Part shown: piece by piece, positions 15,926 to 24,272 of the stretch
Numbering within the stretch: the stretch's first letter is position 1
Layout of the letters: each line of letters begins with the position of its first letter
From: UMGS1663 sp963558185
GTDB lineage: Bacteria; Bacillota; Clostridia; TANB77; CAG-508
Reading direction: 5' to 3'
DNA: 64,000 nucleotides
Assembly: GCA_963558185.1 (NCBI GenBank)
Contig: CAUWFE010000001.1
Span: 62,001 to 126,000, forward strand
Position numbers and translations under genes: made by a program
The notes under the pieces: generated by a model
Database searches by the model: none
Told to the model about the DNA's origin: nothing
What the model saw: only the letters and a program-made list of their open reading frames with translations

Positions 15926-17278
15926 ATGACAAAATATGAAAATAAAGATATAGTTATACCAATAGATAAAGATAATATAAGTATTACTTTTTCTAAAGAT
16001 AAATGTGTAGAATGTGGAATGTGTAAAAATATATGCTGTAATGAAATAACAGTAGGTAAAATGTATGATTTAAAACAAACAAATGATGATCCGGTTTGCA
16101 TTAACTGTGGGCAATGTGCTAATATTTGCCCAGTTGATGCAATTTGCGAAAGATATCATTATAAAGAAGTAAAAGAAATAATAAAAAAACATGAAAAAAT
16201 TGTAATAATTAGTACTGCACCAGCAGTAAGAGTTGCTCTAACAGAAGAATTTGAAAATAAAATAGAGTTTGAAGAAGGCAAAATGGTAGCTTTATTAAAA
16301 GAACTAGGAGCAAATTATGTACTAGATGTAACTTTTGGTGCAGATATGACAATTATAGAAGAAGCAGCAGAATTAACAAAAAAATTGCAAGAAGAATCTA
16401 ACAAATTACCACAATTTACAAGCTGTTGTCCTGCATGGGTAAAATATGTGGAAATATTTTATCCTGAATTTATAAAAAATTTATCAACTACTAAAAGCCC
16501 TATTGCAATGCAAGGAATTACAGTAAAAAATTATTTTGCACAAAAAATGGGAATAAACCCTAAAGATATATTACATGTAGTTATTGCACCTTGTACAGCT
16601 AAAAAGTATGAAATTAATAGAGAAGAATTTGTAACAAATGGTTTAAAAGATACAGACTATGTATTAACAACACGAGAACTAATAAAATTGGTACAAGAAG
16701 AAAATATTAATTTTGCAGAATTAAAAGATGCTTCATTTGATAGTATTATGGGAAAAGGAAGTGGTGCTGGACTTGTATTTGGAGCTTCTGGAGGGGTGGC
16801 ACAAGCAGTATTAAGAACAGTTTATTATAATATTACAAATTCAAACCCACCAGATAATCTTATAAATTTAGTAGAAGTGCAAGGCTTAAAAGGAGTTAAA
16901 GAAGCAACTGTAAATATAGGAGATAAATCTATAAAAGTTTGTGTAATTCAAGGAATGAGTAATGCAAAAAGAATACTTGATAGCATGAATGAAAATGAAC
17001 ATTCAAATTATGATTTTATAGAAGTAATGGCATGTACAGGTGGCTGTGCTGGCGGAGGAGGTCAACCTAAATTACCAATGCTTAATGCTAAAGAAAGCAA
17101 GCAAACAAGAATGAATTTATTATATGAAAATGATAGTAAAATGCAAAATCGATTTAGCTATTTAAATTTTGAAGCATTAAGGGCATATAGTGATTTTTAT
17201 GGAGAACCACTAGGAGAAAAAGCACAAAAAATGTTACATACAAAATATGAAAATAAATCATATTTTTTAGGAAAATAG
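15926..17278 (+). CDS. [FeFe]-hydrogenase with two N-terminal 4Fe-4S clusters
   Basis: A 450-residue protein. Two ferredoxin-like motifs come first (C-V-E-C-G-M-C from Cys27 and C-I-N-C-G-Q-C-A-N-I-C-P from Cys58). The H-cluster motifs follow: T-S-C-C-P-A-W (165-171), A-P-C-T-A-K-K (221-227) and M-A-C-T-G-G-C-A-G-G-G-G-Q-P (368-381). The C-terminus resembles the small-subunit domain. It would interconvert protons and H2 with ferredoxin in the cytoplasm. The second motif has Ala where well-studied enzymes have Met (M-P-C). The short domain layout suggests a group B-type rather than a bifurcating enzyme. No maturase genes are in the window. The ribosome site before ATG 15926 is poor. Confidence 0.9.
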   Translation: MTKYENKDIVIPIDKDNISITFSKDKCVECGMCKNICCNEITVGKMYDLKQTNDDPVCINCGQCANICPVDAICERYHYKEVKEIIKKHEKIVIISTAPAVRVALTEEFENKIEFEEGKMVALLKELGANYVLDVTFGADMTIIEEAAELTKKLQEESNKLPQFTSCCPAWVKYVEIFYPEFIKNLSTTKSPIAMQGITVKNYFAQKMGINPKDILHVVIAPCTAKKYEINREEFVTNGLKDTDYVLTTRELIKLVQEENINFAELKDASFDSIMGKGSGAGLVFGASGGVAQAVLRTVYYNITNSNPPDNLINLVEVQGLKGVKEATVNIGDKSIKVCVIQGMSNAKRILDSMNENEHSNYDFIEVMACTGGCAGGGGQPKLPMLNAKESKQTRMNLLYENDSKMQNRFSYLNFEALRAYSDFYGEPLGEKAQKMLHTKYENKSYFLGK

Positions 17279-17345
17279 AATATGTATAAAAAGTTAAAGA
17301 AAATTGTGTGAAAGCAAAATTCACAAAAAGTTCACAGTAATATCA

Positions 17346-17394
17346 TTGACAAAGTGACACAGTGTCATATATAATAATGACATTGTGTCACTTT
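17346..17394 (+). promoter_or_regulatory. Promoter with double operator for the TetR-ABC operon
   Basis: TTGACA (17346-17351) and TATAAT (17370-17375) are 18 bases apart. A 17-bp inverted repeat (17351-17367 with 17378-17394, 16 of 17 paired, core AAAGTGACAC/GTGTCACTTT) encloses the -10 box. Each arm is itself near-palindromic (TGACACAGTGTCA and TGACATTGTGTCA), as expected for two repressor dimers. Binding there would block the polymerase. Confidence 0.8.
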
Positions 17395-17431
17395 ACGTAT
17401 ATATCATGTTTCTAATAAAGGAGGGAAAAAA

Positions 17432-18040
17432 TTGCCAACAGAAACATTTTTTAAACTCTCAGAAGAAAAGAAAAATAAAATAATATTAGCAGCAAAAAAA
17501 GAATTAGCAAATGTAAATATAGAAGAAATATCTATAAAAAATATTGTAGAAGAGGCAGAAATAGCAAGAGGAAGTTTTTATCAATATTTTGAGTCAAAAG
17601 AAGACCTAATAATGTATTTAATACAAAATCAAATGAAAATTTTAAAAGAAGAGATAGACAAAAATTTAAGTAATACTGATGGAGATATTACACATGTATT
17701 TATTACTATATACGATAGTATCATAAATCAAATAATAGAGCATAAAGATAAAAAAATATATGCCAAAATATTTTCTAACATAAAAGCTGGAGAAGATAAC
17801 TATTTTTGGAGAAAAAATAATATACAAAATGAGTGCAAACACTATGAGTTTTGTGAAAAATATATAAAAAAAGATACTTTAAATATAAAATCACAAGAAG
17901 ACTTTGAAATTATTATTAATATTATGTATGCAATTATTAGTTCGAGTATTGGTCATGTAATAAAAACTAGAGAATTTGAAAAAGAAAGAAATAACCTTAT
18001 AAAGAAATTAGAATACATAAAAAAAGGAATTGAAAAATAA
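17432..18040 (+). CDS. TetR family transcriptional regulator
   Basis: A 202-residue protein with an N-terminal helix-turn-helix (about 10-55: I-S-I-K-N-I-V-E-E-A ... A-R-G-S-F-Y-Q-Y-F-E-S-K-E-D-L) and a helical ligand-binding C-terminal part. TTG 17432 follows GGAGGG. It lies just downstream of the double operator and 20 bases before two ABC exporter genes, so it most likely represses itself and the exporter, released by the exported compound. The ligand is unknown. Confidence 0.9.
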   Translation: MPTETFFKLSEEKKNKIILAAKKELANVNIEEISIKNIVEEAEIARGSFYQYFESKEDLIMYLIQNQMKILKEEIDKNLSNTDGDITHVFITIYDSIINQIIEHKDKKIYAKIFSNIKAGEDNYFWRKNNIQNECKHYEFCEKYIKKDTLNIKSQEDFEIIINIMYAIISSSIGHVIKTREFEKERNNLIKKLEYIKKGIEK

Positions 18041-18060
18041 GAAGGAGGAAGAAATAACAT

Positions 18061-20361
18061 ATGTTAAAAGTATTGAAAAATTTAAAATATTCAGCACTTT
18101 CTGTTATTGCAATTATAGCATTGTTATGTTTACAAGCTACAACAGACTTAGCATTACCAGATTATACTTCTAAAATTGTAAATGTAGGAATTCAACAAGG
18201 AGGAATAGAATATTCTACACCAGATGCAATAAGAAAGTCACAAATGGATAATTTACTATTATTTACAAAAGATGATGAAAAAATATTAAAAGATTATGAA
18301 CTAATAAATAAAAACTCATTATCTGAAAAAGAAAGAGAAAAATACTTAAAAGAATATCCGTTATTAGAAAATGAAGATATATATTTAAAAAAGAATTTAA
18401 AAGAAGAAGAACAAGAAGAACTAAAAACATATATGGTAGAGCCATTTATGATATTATCTAATTTAAATAATGAGCAAACACAAAATGAAATAAAACAGCA
18501 ACTTGTGCAAAGTATGTCTGAGCAAGGATTAACCTATGAGCAAATTGAAACTCAAAAACAATTATTTTTAAATATGGATATAATGGATATTTTAAAACAA
18601 ATGCCACAAGAACAATTTGAGCAAATGTTACAAGAGGTTGATAAAAAGTTAAATTCTATGCAAGGCTCAATAATAGACCAAGCAGCTATATCATTGGCAA
18701 AAGAAGAATACAAAGCTATAGGAATGAATACAGACAAAATACAAAATGATTATATATTTATGACAGGACTTCAAATGTTAGGAATAGCATTTATAAGTAT
18801 GGTAGCAGCAGTGCTAATTATGTTACTATCTTCTAGGGTAGCAGCAAAACTAGGAAAAAATTTAAGAGAGCAAGTATTTGAAAAAGTATTACAATTTTCA
18901 AGAAAAGAAATAAACAATTTTTCAACAGCATCATTAATTACACGTAGTACTAATGATATACAACAAATACAACAATTATTAACTATATTATTTAGAGTTG
19001 TAGTATATGCTCCAATAATAGGTATAGGTGGACTTATTAGAGTTATTACAAAAAGTAATACATCTATGGCATGGATTATTGCACTTGCAGTTGTATTGAT
19101 TATGGCTATAGTAATAGTATTATTTATTGTAGCAATGCCAAAATTCAAAAAATTACAAGATTTAATAGATAAACTAAACTTAGTATCAAGAGAAATTTTA
19201 ACAGGTTTACCTGTAATTAGAGCTTTTAATACACAAAAACGTGAAGAAGCTAGATTTGATGATGCAAATAAAGTTTTAATGAAAACGAATGTATTTGTTA
19301 ATAGAGCTATGAGTATTATGATGCCAGCAATGATGTTAGTTATGAATGGAATAATGCTATTAATCATATGGGTAGGTGGACACAATGTAGATGCTGGTAT
19401 TATGCAAGTTGGAGATATGATGGCATTTACACAATATACAATGCAAATAGTAATGAGTTTCTTAATGATTTCTATGGTATCAATTATGTTACCAAGAGCA
19501 TCAGTTTCAGCTAATCGTATTGTAGAAGTACTAGAAACAGAGCCAAGTATAAAAGATAAAAAAGAACTAAAATCTTTTGATGAAAATAAGAGAGGTTTAG
19601 TAGAATTCAAAAATGTATCATTTAGATATCCAGATGCAGATACAGAAATATTAGAAGATATTGACTTTACAGCAAAACCAGGAGAAACAACAGCAATTAT
19701 AGGAAGTACGGGTAGTGGTAAATCTACAGTAGTAAACCTAATTTCACGTTTTTATGATGTAACAGGAGGAGAACTACTTGTAGATGGTGTTAATGTAAAA
19801 GATGTTAGCCAAAAAGAATTAAGGAAAAGAATTGGTTTTGTACCACAAAAAGGAATGTTATTTTCAGGAACAATAGAGTCAAATATAAAATATGGAAAAG
19901 AAAATATTTCAAACGAACAAATGATAAATTCAGCACAAATAGCACAAGCAGAAGAATTTATAGAAGCAAAACCAGAAAAATATTTATCTGAAATAGCACA
20001 AGGTGGAAATAACGTATCAGGAGGACAAAAACAACGTTTATCAATAGCGAGAGCATTAGCAATTGATCCAGAAATTTTTGTATTTGATGATAGCTTTTCA
20101 GCATTAGATTTAAAAACAGATAAAAAATTAAGAGAAGCCTTAGCCGAAAAAACAGAAAATAAAACAGTTATTATAGTAGCACAAAGAATTAGTACAATAA
20201 TGAATGCAAATCAAATAATTGTACTAGATGAAGGTAAAATAGTAGGAAAAGGAACTCATGAAGAATTATTAAAAAATTGCGAAACATATAAACAAATTGC
20301 GTTATCACAATTGTCAGAAGAAGAATTAAACAATAATAAATCAGAAGGAAAGGAGATGTAG
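18061..20361 (+). CDS. ABC exporter half-transporter A, degenerate catalytic residues
   Basis: A 766-residue fused membrane-ATPase subunit. Its first membrane helix (about 12-32) is followed by a ~200-residue hydrophilic, Glu/Gln-rich insertion before the remaining helices (from about 238), unusual for the family. The ATPase has Walker A G-S-T-G-S-G-K-S-T (near 547), a standard signature V-S-G-G-Q (near 653), but Asp in place of the catalytic Glu after Walker B (F-V-F-D-D-S-F-S-A-L-D) and Gln in place of the H-loop His (V-A-Q-R-I-S-T). It should pair with the next gene product, which has the opposite defects. Likely exports a drug or peptide; the substrate is not evident. ATG 18061 follows GAAGGAGGAAG. 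Confidence 0.9.
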   Translation: MLKVLKNLKYSALSVIAIIALLCLQATTDLALPDYTSKIVNVGIQQGGIEYSTPDAIRKSQMDNLLLFTKDDEKILKDYELINKNSLSEKEREKYLKEYPLLENEDIYLKKNLKEEEQEELKTYMVEPFMILSNLNNEQTQNEIKQQLVQSMSEQGLTYEQIETQKQLFLNMDIMDILKQMPQEQFEQMLQEVDKKLNSMQGSIIDQAAISLAKEEYKAIGMNTDKIQNDYIFMTGLQMLGIAFISMVAAVLIMLLSSRVAAKLGKNLREQVFEKVLQFSRKEINNFSTASLITRSTNDIQQIQQLLTILFRVVVYAPIIGIGGLIRVITKSNTSMAWIIALAVVLIMAIVIVLFIVAMPKFKKLQDLIDKLNLVSREILTGLPVIRAFNTQKREEARFDDANKVLMKTNVFVNRAMSIMMPAMMLVMNGIMLLIIWVGGHNVDAGIMQVGDMMAFTQYTMQIVMSFLMISMVSIMLPRASVSANRIVEVLETEPSIKDKKELKSFDENKRGLVEFKNVSFRYPDADTEILEDIDFTAKPGETTAIIGSTGSGKSTVVNLISRFYDVTGGELLVDGVNVKDVSQKELRKRIGFVPQKGMLFSGTIESNIKYGKENISNEQMINSAQIAQAEEFIEAKPEKYLSEIAQGGNNVSGGQKQRLSIARALAIDPEIFVFDDSFSALDLKTDKKLREALAEKTENKTVIIVAQRISTIMNANQIIVLDEGKIVGKGTHEELLKNCETYKQIALSQLSEEELNNNKSEGKEM

Positions 20362-20364
20362 CAT

Positions 20365-22194
20365 ATGCCAGGACCAATGGGAAAAGTTACGGGTAGAAAA
20401 AATAAAAATCAAGAAAAAGCAAAAGATTTTAAAGGAACAACAAAAAAGTTAATAAAAAATTATTTAGCAAATTATAAATGGTCATTATTAATAGTTATAG
20501 TATTTGCAATAGCAAGTACAATATTTGCCATTGTAGGTCCAAAGATTCTTGGTAATGCTACAACTGAAATTTTTAATGGTTTAATAAGCAAATTATCAGG
20601 AGGAACAGGAATTGACTTTGGAAAAATAGCAGGAATATTATTAACATTATTAGGCTTGTATGCAATAAGTTCGCTGTTTTCAATAATTCAAGGATTTACA
20701 ATGACAGGAGTTGCACAAAAATTAACATATAGATTACGTAATGATTTAGCAATAAAAATTAACAAATTACCAATGCAATATTTCGATAAAAGAACAAATG
20801 GAGAAGTATTATCAGTTATAACAAATGATATAGACACATTATCGCAAAATTTAAACCAAAGTATTACACAAATTATTACTTCAATTTGTACAGTTATAGG
20901 AATAATAATAATGATGCTATCTATCAGCTGGGAAATGACATTAATTTCTATTATAATTTTGCCAATTACTATTTTTGTAGTAGGAATTATTGCAAAATAT
21001 TCACAAAAATACTTTAAGAGGCAACAAGATTATTTAGGGCATGTAAATGGTCAAGTAGAAGAAGTATATAGTGGATATCTTATTGTAAAAGCATTTAACG
21101 GTCAAGATAAAGCATTAAAAGAATTTAAAAAACAAAATGACGAGTTATATCATTCAGGATGGAAATCTCAATTTTTATCAGGATTAATGCATCCATTAAT
21201 GAATTTTATAGGGAATGTTGGTTATGTAGCAGTAGCAATTTTAGGAGGATATTTTGCTATTCAAGGAAAAATAACAGTAGGAAATATTCAGTCTTTTATA
21301 CAATATAATAAGCAATTTACACAACCAATTGCACAAATAGCGCAAATTTCTGGTATGTTACAAGCAATGATAGCATCAGCTGAAAGAGTATTTGAATTTT
21401 TAGAAGAGCCAGAAGAAACAAAAGATGTAGAAAATTCAATATCTACAGAAGGATTAAAAGGAAATGTTACATTTGACCATGTACACTTTGGATATGATGA
21501 AGATAAAACAATTATTAATGATTTTAGTGCAACAGTAAAAGATGGACAAAAAATTGCAATAGTTGGTCCAACAGGAGCAGGAAAGACAACAATGGTAAAA
21601 TTATTAATGCGTTTCTATGATGTAAATCAAGGTGCAATATATGTAGATGGACATAATATTAAAGAATTTAATCGTGGAGATTTAAGAAAAATGTTTGGAA
21701 TGGTGTTACAAGATACATGGTTATTCGGAGGAAGTATTAAAGATAATATTCGTTATGGAAAACCAGAAGCAACAGATAACGAAGTTATAGAAGCAGCAAA
21801 AGCAGCCCATGTACATCATTTTATAAAAACACTTCCAAATTCATATGATATGGTGCTAAATGAAGAAACAAGCAATGTTTCAGCAGGACAAAAACAATTA
21901 TTAACAATTGCAAGAGTAATTTTAGCAGATCCAAAAATATTAATATTAGATGAAGCAACATCAAGTATAGATACAAGAACAGAAATTCAAATTCAATCTG
22001 CTATGGATAACTTAATGAAAGGAAGAACAAGCTTTATAATTGCACATAGATTATCAACAATAAAAAATGCAGATTTAATATTAGTAATGAATCATGGAGA
22101 TATAATAGAACAAGGTTCTCATGAAGAATTACTTGCAAAAAATGGATTTTATGCAGATTTATATAATAGTCAATTTGAAGAATGTGAAGAATAA
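20365..22194 (+). CDS. ABC exporter half-transporter B, catalytic partner
   Basis: A 609-residue membrane-ATPase subunit with six helices (about 30-330), Walker A G-P-T-G-A-G-K-T-T (near 402), Walker B with catalytic Glu (L-I-L-D-E-A-T-S-S-I-D, near 528) and H-loop His (I-A-H-R-L-S-T). Its signature is degenerate, V-S-A-G-Q instead of LSGGQ. Combined with subunit A this gives one competent ATP site (Walker motifs of B with the signature of A) and one degenerate site, the layout of heterodimeric exporters such as TM287/288. The start is 3 bases after the stop of the previous gene, with AAAGGAG before it. The 3' end of this gene is duplicated at 23499. Confidence 0.92.
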   Translation: MPGPMGKVTGRKNKNQEKAKDFKGTTKKLIKNYLANYKWSLLIVIVFAIASTIFAIVGPKILGNATTEIFNGLISKLSGGTGIDFGKIAGILLTLLGLYAISSLFSIIQGFTMTGVAQKLTYRLRNDLAIKINKLPMQYFDKRTNGEVLSVITNDIDTLSQNLNQSITQIITSICTVIGIIIMMLSISWEMTLISIIILPITIFVVGIIAKYSQKYFKRQQDYLGHVNGQVEEVYSGYLIVKAFNGQDKALKEFKKQNDELYHSGWKSQFLSGLMHPLMNFIGNVGYVAVAILGGYFAIQGKITVGNIQSFIQYNKQFTQPIAQIAQISGMLQAMIASAERVFEFLEEPEETKDVENSISTEGLKGNVTFDHVHFGYDEDKTIINDFSATVKDGQKIAIVGPTGAGKTTMVKLLMRFYDVNQGAIYVDGHNIKEFNRGDLRKMFGMVLQDTWLFGGSIKDNIRYGKPEATDNEVIEAAKAAHVHHFIKTLPNSYDMVLNEETSNVSAGQKQLLTIARVILADPKILILDEATSSIDTRTEIQIQSAMDNLMKGRTSFIIAHRLSTIKNADLILVMNHGDIIEQGSHEELLAKNGFYADLYNSQFEECEE

Positions 22195-22213
22195 CAATTG
22201 ATAATAAAAAATA
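22165..22213 (+). repeat. 49-bp direct repeat, left copy
   Basis: Identical to 23499-23547. It covers the last ~30 bases of the ABC B gene, its stop codon and the start of its terminator. With the right copy it brackets the 73-aa/HipA-like cassette. Confidence 0.9.
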
Positions 22214-22243
22214 GATAAGGAGAGAAAGCTTATCTATTTTTTT
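22206..22243 (+). terminator. Terminator of the TetR-ABC operon
   Basis: AAAAAATAGATAAG (22206-22219) pairs with CTTATCTATTTTTT (22229-22242), ending in T7. A near-copy closes the cassette at 23582-23617. Confidence 0.85.
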
Positions 22244-22362
22244 GCTTTATATTTAAATTATTGCATAATGAAAACTTGACACGATATAGTATAATTAAAG
22301 TAGAAGTTTATTGAAAAACCAAGAAAATGGTTTCTAAGAAAAAGGAGTGAAAAAATATAATT

Positions 22363-22584
22363 ATGGATAAAGAAGAGTTATTAATATTAAAAGAAAAGTG
22401 TTTGCCAAAATATTTGTTAAAAGATATAGAAAATTATTTAAAATATAAGGATGATAAAAAATGTAATTTTGTTGATTGTCTAAAAGATGAAATTTATGGT
22501 TCCATTAATTCAGCTTTATATAGTGGTGAAATAACAAAAGAAATGGCAGAATATTTGAGAGAAAAATATATTTTTAATAATTAA
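22363..22584 (+). CDS. Small protein of unknown function upstream of the HipA-like kinase
   Basis: A 73-residue, mostly helical, charged protein (starts M-D-K-E-E-L-L-I-L-K-E-K-C-L-P-K-Y) with three cysteines and the motif Y-S-G-E-I-T-K-E-M-A-E-Y-L-R. No helix-turn-helix is evident, so it is not an obvious HipB. AAAGGAGTG lies before ATG 22363, and the kinase gene starts 17 bases after its stop, so the two are cotranscribed. It could be the partner or antidote of the kinase; this is position-based inference. Confidence 0.7.
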   Translation: MDKEELLILKEKCLPKYLLKDIENYLKYKDDKKCNFVDCLKDEIYGSINSALYSGEITKEMAEYLREKYIFNN

Positions 22585-22601
22585 AAAGGAGGAATAAAAT
22601 A

Positions 22602-23489
22602 GTGAAATTGATTGATTTTACTAATTGTGAGGAATTAGAGTGGAATGGTTATAATGGAGCAAATGGAACAAAGAAATGTATAATATATAATGATAAAATA
22701 TATTTATTAAAAATCCCATCATCAAATAAATATAGTAATGGAGCTATTAGCGAATATATTGCTTGTAATATTTTCCAAAGTATAGGAATAAAAACACAAA
22801 ATACATTATTAGGAGTATATAAAAATAATAATGAAGAACAATATGCTGTTGCATGTGAAGATTTTATATTAAATGAAAAAAATAAAACTTTAGATTTAAA
22901 GGATTTTGCAAGTTTTAAAAACCAAGTTATATCATCATCAGAAAATGGATATGGAACTGAATTAGAAGAAATTCTCAAAACTATTGGAACACTAGAAATT
23001 ATAGATTCTGTTGAACTGTGTGAACATTTTTGGAATATGTTTATTGTAGATGCATTACTTGGAAACTTTGACAGGCATAATGGAAATTGGGGATTTCTTG
23101 TAAATAGAAATACAGGTAAAGTAGAAATTGCACCAATTTATGACTGTGCATCATGCTTGTACCCGCAATTATCAGAAGAAAAAATGGTTGAATATTTAGA
23201 AGATGAAGATGAAACAAATAAAAGAATATATGTATTTCCAACTTCTGCTATTAAAATAAATAGTGAGAAAATTAATTATTATGATTTTATAAATTCATTA
23301 AAACATAAGGAATGCAATGAAGCTATAAAAAGAATAACACCAAAAATAGATTTGAATAAAATAAGAGATATTATAGACAACACACCAAATATAAGTGATG
23401 TTAGAAAAGATTTTTATAAAAGGATGATTACAAGTAGATTTGAGAAAATAATAAAACCAGCGTATGATAAATTATCTTGTAGAATTTAG
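22602..23489 (+). CDS. HipA-like Ser/Thr kinase
   Basis: GTG 22602 follows AAGGAGG. The 295-residue protein has the HipA/CtkA kinase core: an ATP-binding N-lobe with a lysine in Y-L-L-K-I-P (near 38), the catalytic loop G-N-F-D-R-H-N-G-N-W-G-F (154-165; Asp157, Asn162) and the metal-binding Asp in I-Y-D-C-A-S-C-L (Asp181). It lacks the long N-terminal domain of E. coli HipA, nearer in size to CtkA-type kinases. HipA toxins phosphorylate glutamyl-tRNA synthetase; the target here is unknown. The gene pair sits between direct repeats in the middle of an otherwise housekeeping segment, which points to acquisition. Confidence 0.8.
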   Translation: MKLIDFTNCEELEWNGYNGANGTKKCIIYNDKIYLLKIPSSNKYSNGAISEYIACNIFQSIGIKTQNTLLGVYKNNNEEQYAVACEDFILNEKNKTLDLKDFASFKNQVISSSENGYGTELEEILKTIGTLEIIDSVELCEHFWNMFIVDALLGNFDRHNGNWGFLVNRNTGKVEIAPIYDCASCLYPQLSEEKMVEYLEDEDETNKRIYVFPTSAIKINSEKINYYDFINSLKHKECNEAIKRITPKIDLNKIRDIIDNTPNISDVRKDFYKRMITSRFEKIIKPAYDKLSCRI

Positions 23490-23498
23490 ATAAAGAAA

Positions 23499-23547
23499 AA
23501 TAGTCAATTTGAAGAATGTGAAGAATAACAATTGATAATAAAAAATA
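23499..23547 (+). repeat. 49-bp direct repeat, right copy
   Basis: Exact copy of 22165-22213, starting 10 bases after the HipA-like stop codon. It carries a non-functional copy of the ABC B gene end including its stop codon. Confidence 0.9.
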
Positions 23548-23581
23548 TCAAAGTAATATGTATATAATACGTAAAAAAGAG

Positions 23582-23617
23582 AAAAATAGATAAGTAAATA
23601 AAGCTTATCTATTTTTT
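23582..23617 (+). terminator. Terminator after the HipA-like cassette
   Basis: AAAAATAGATAAG (23582-23594) pairs with CTTATCTATTTTT (23604-23616). It has the same stem as 22206-22243 and a different loop. Confidence 0.8.
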
Positions 23618-23657
23618 GGCAATAAGAAGATAAGCATAAAAAGAAAGGGTTGATAAT

Positions 23658-24095
23658 ATGGAAAAAATCGTAAAAGATTTAAATGTATTTTTATCAGATT
23701 TAAACGTATTTTTTAGAAAATTACAAAATTATCATTGGTATGTAGAAGGAAGGAACTTCTTTTCAATTCATGAAAAATTAGAAGAATATTATGATGATGT
23801 ATTTAAGCAAATTGATGAAGTTGCAGAACATATATTAATGTTAAATTATGAACCATTAGCAACTATGAAAGATTATTTACAAAATGCAACATTAGTTGAA
23901 GCTCAAAATAAAAAAGTAAAGGAAGAAGAAATATTTAGTGTAGTAATGAATGATTATATCCAATTAATGAAAGAAGCAAAAGATATAAAAACGCAAGCAG
24001 ACGAAAAACAAGTAGTGGAAACTTCAGCTTTTATAGATAATTATATTTCTGATTTTAATAAAAAAATATGGATGATAAGACAAATGATGGCATAA
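23658..24095 (+). CDS. dps: Dps-type ferritin-like DNA protection protein
   Basis: A 145-residue four-helix protein. The inter-subunit ferroxidase site is visible in helix 1 and 2: N-Y-H-W-Y-V-E-G (His near 26) and H-E-K-L-E-E-Y-Y-D-D-V-F-K-Q-I-D-E-V-A-E (about 38-57). Such proteins form 12-mers that oxidise and store iron and guard DNA from peroxide. AAAGGG precedes ATG 23658. Its nearest upstream terminator is the cassette end, so before the insertion it would have directly followed the ABC operon. Confidence 0.92.
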   Translation: MEKIVKDLNVFLSDLNVFFRKLQNYHWYVEGRNFFSIHEKLEEYYDDVFKQIDEVAEHILMLNYEPLATMKDYLQNATLVEAQNKKVKEEEIFSVVMNDYIQLMKEAKDIKTQADEKQVVETSAFIDNYISDFNKKIWMIRQMMA

Positions 24096-24104
24096 AGAAT
24101 AATG

Positions 24105-24135
24105 CTCTATCTATTACTATAGGTAGGGTATTTTT
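24105..24135 (+). terminator. Probable terminator of dps
   Basis: CTCTATCTA (24105-24113) pairs with TAGGTAGGG (G-U pairs included), followed by TATTTTT. Confidence 0.55.
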
Positions 24136-24190
24136 ACATATATGTTAAAAATTGTAACAAAATTGAAATATAAATGTAACCGAAATGTAA

Positions 24191-24219
24191 TTGTATTAAA
24201 CAAAAGGATAATATATAAT
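24191..24219 (+). promoter_or_regulatory. Promoter of the 24.3-kb pseudopilin gene
   Basis: TTGTAT (24191-24196) and TATAAT (24214-24219) are 17 bases apart, 53 bases before the ATG. Confidence 0.6.
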
Positions 24220-24272
24220 TTAAGGTATATAGAATTTTGTAAAATATAATATGAAAAAGGAGAATAAAGAAA

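Noticed and set aside
22276..22295. TTGACA and TATAAT before the 73-codon gene
   Set aside because: Both boxes are perfect but only 8 bases apart, which cannot act as a sigma-A promoter pair; at most the TATAAT is used with an unseen -35.
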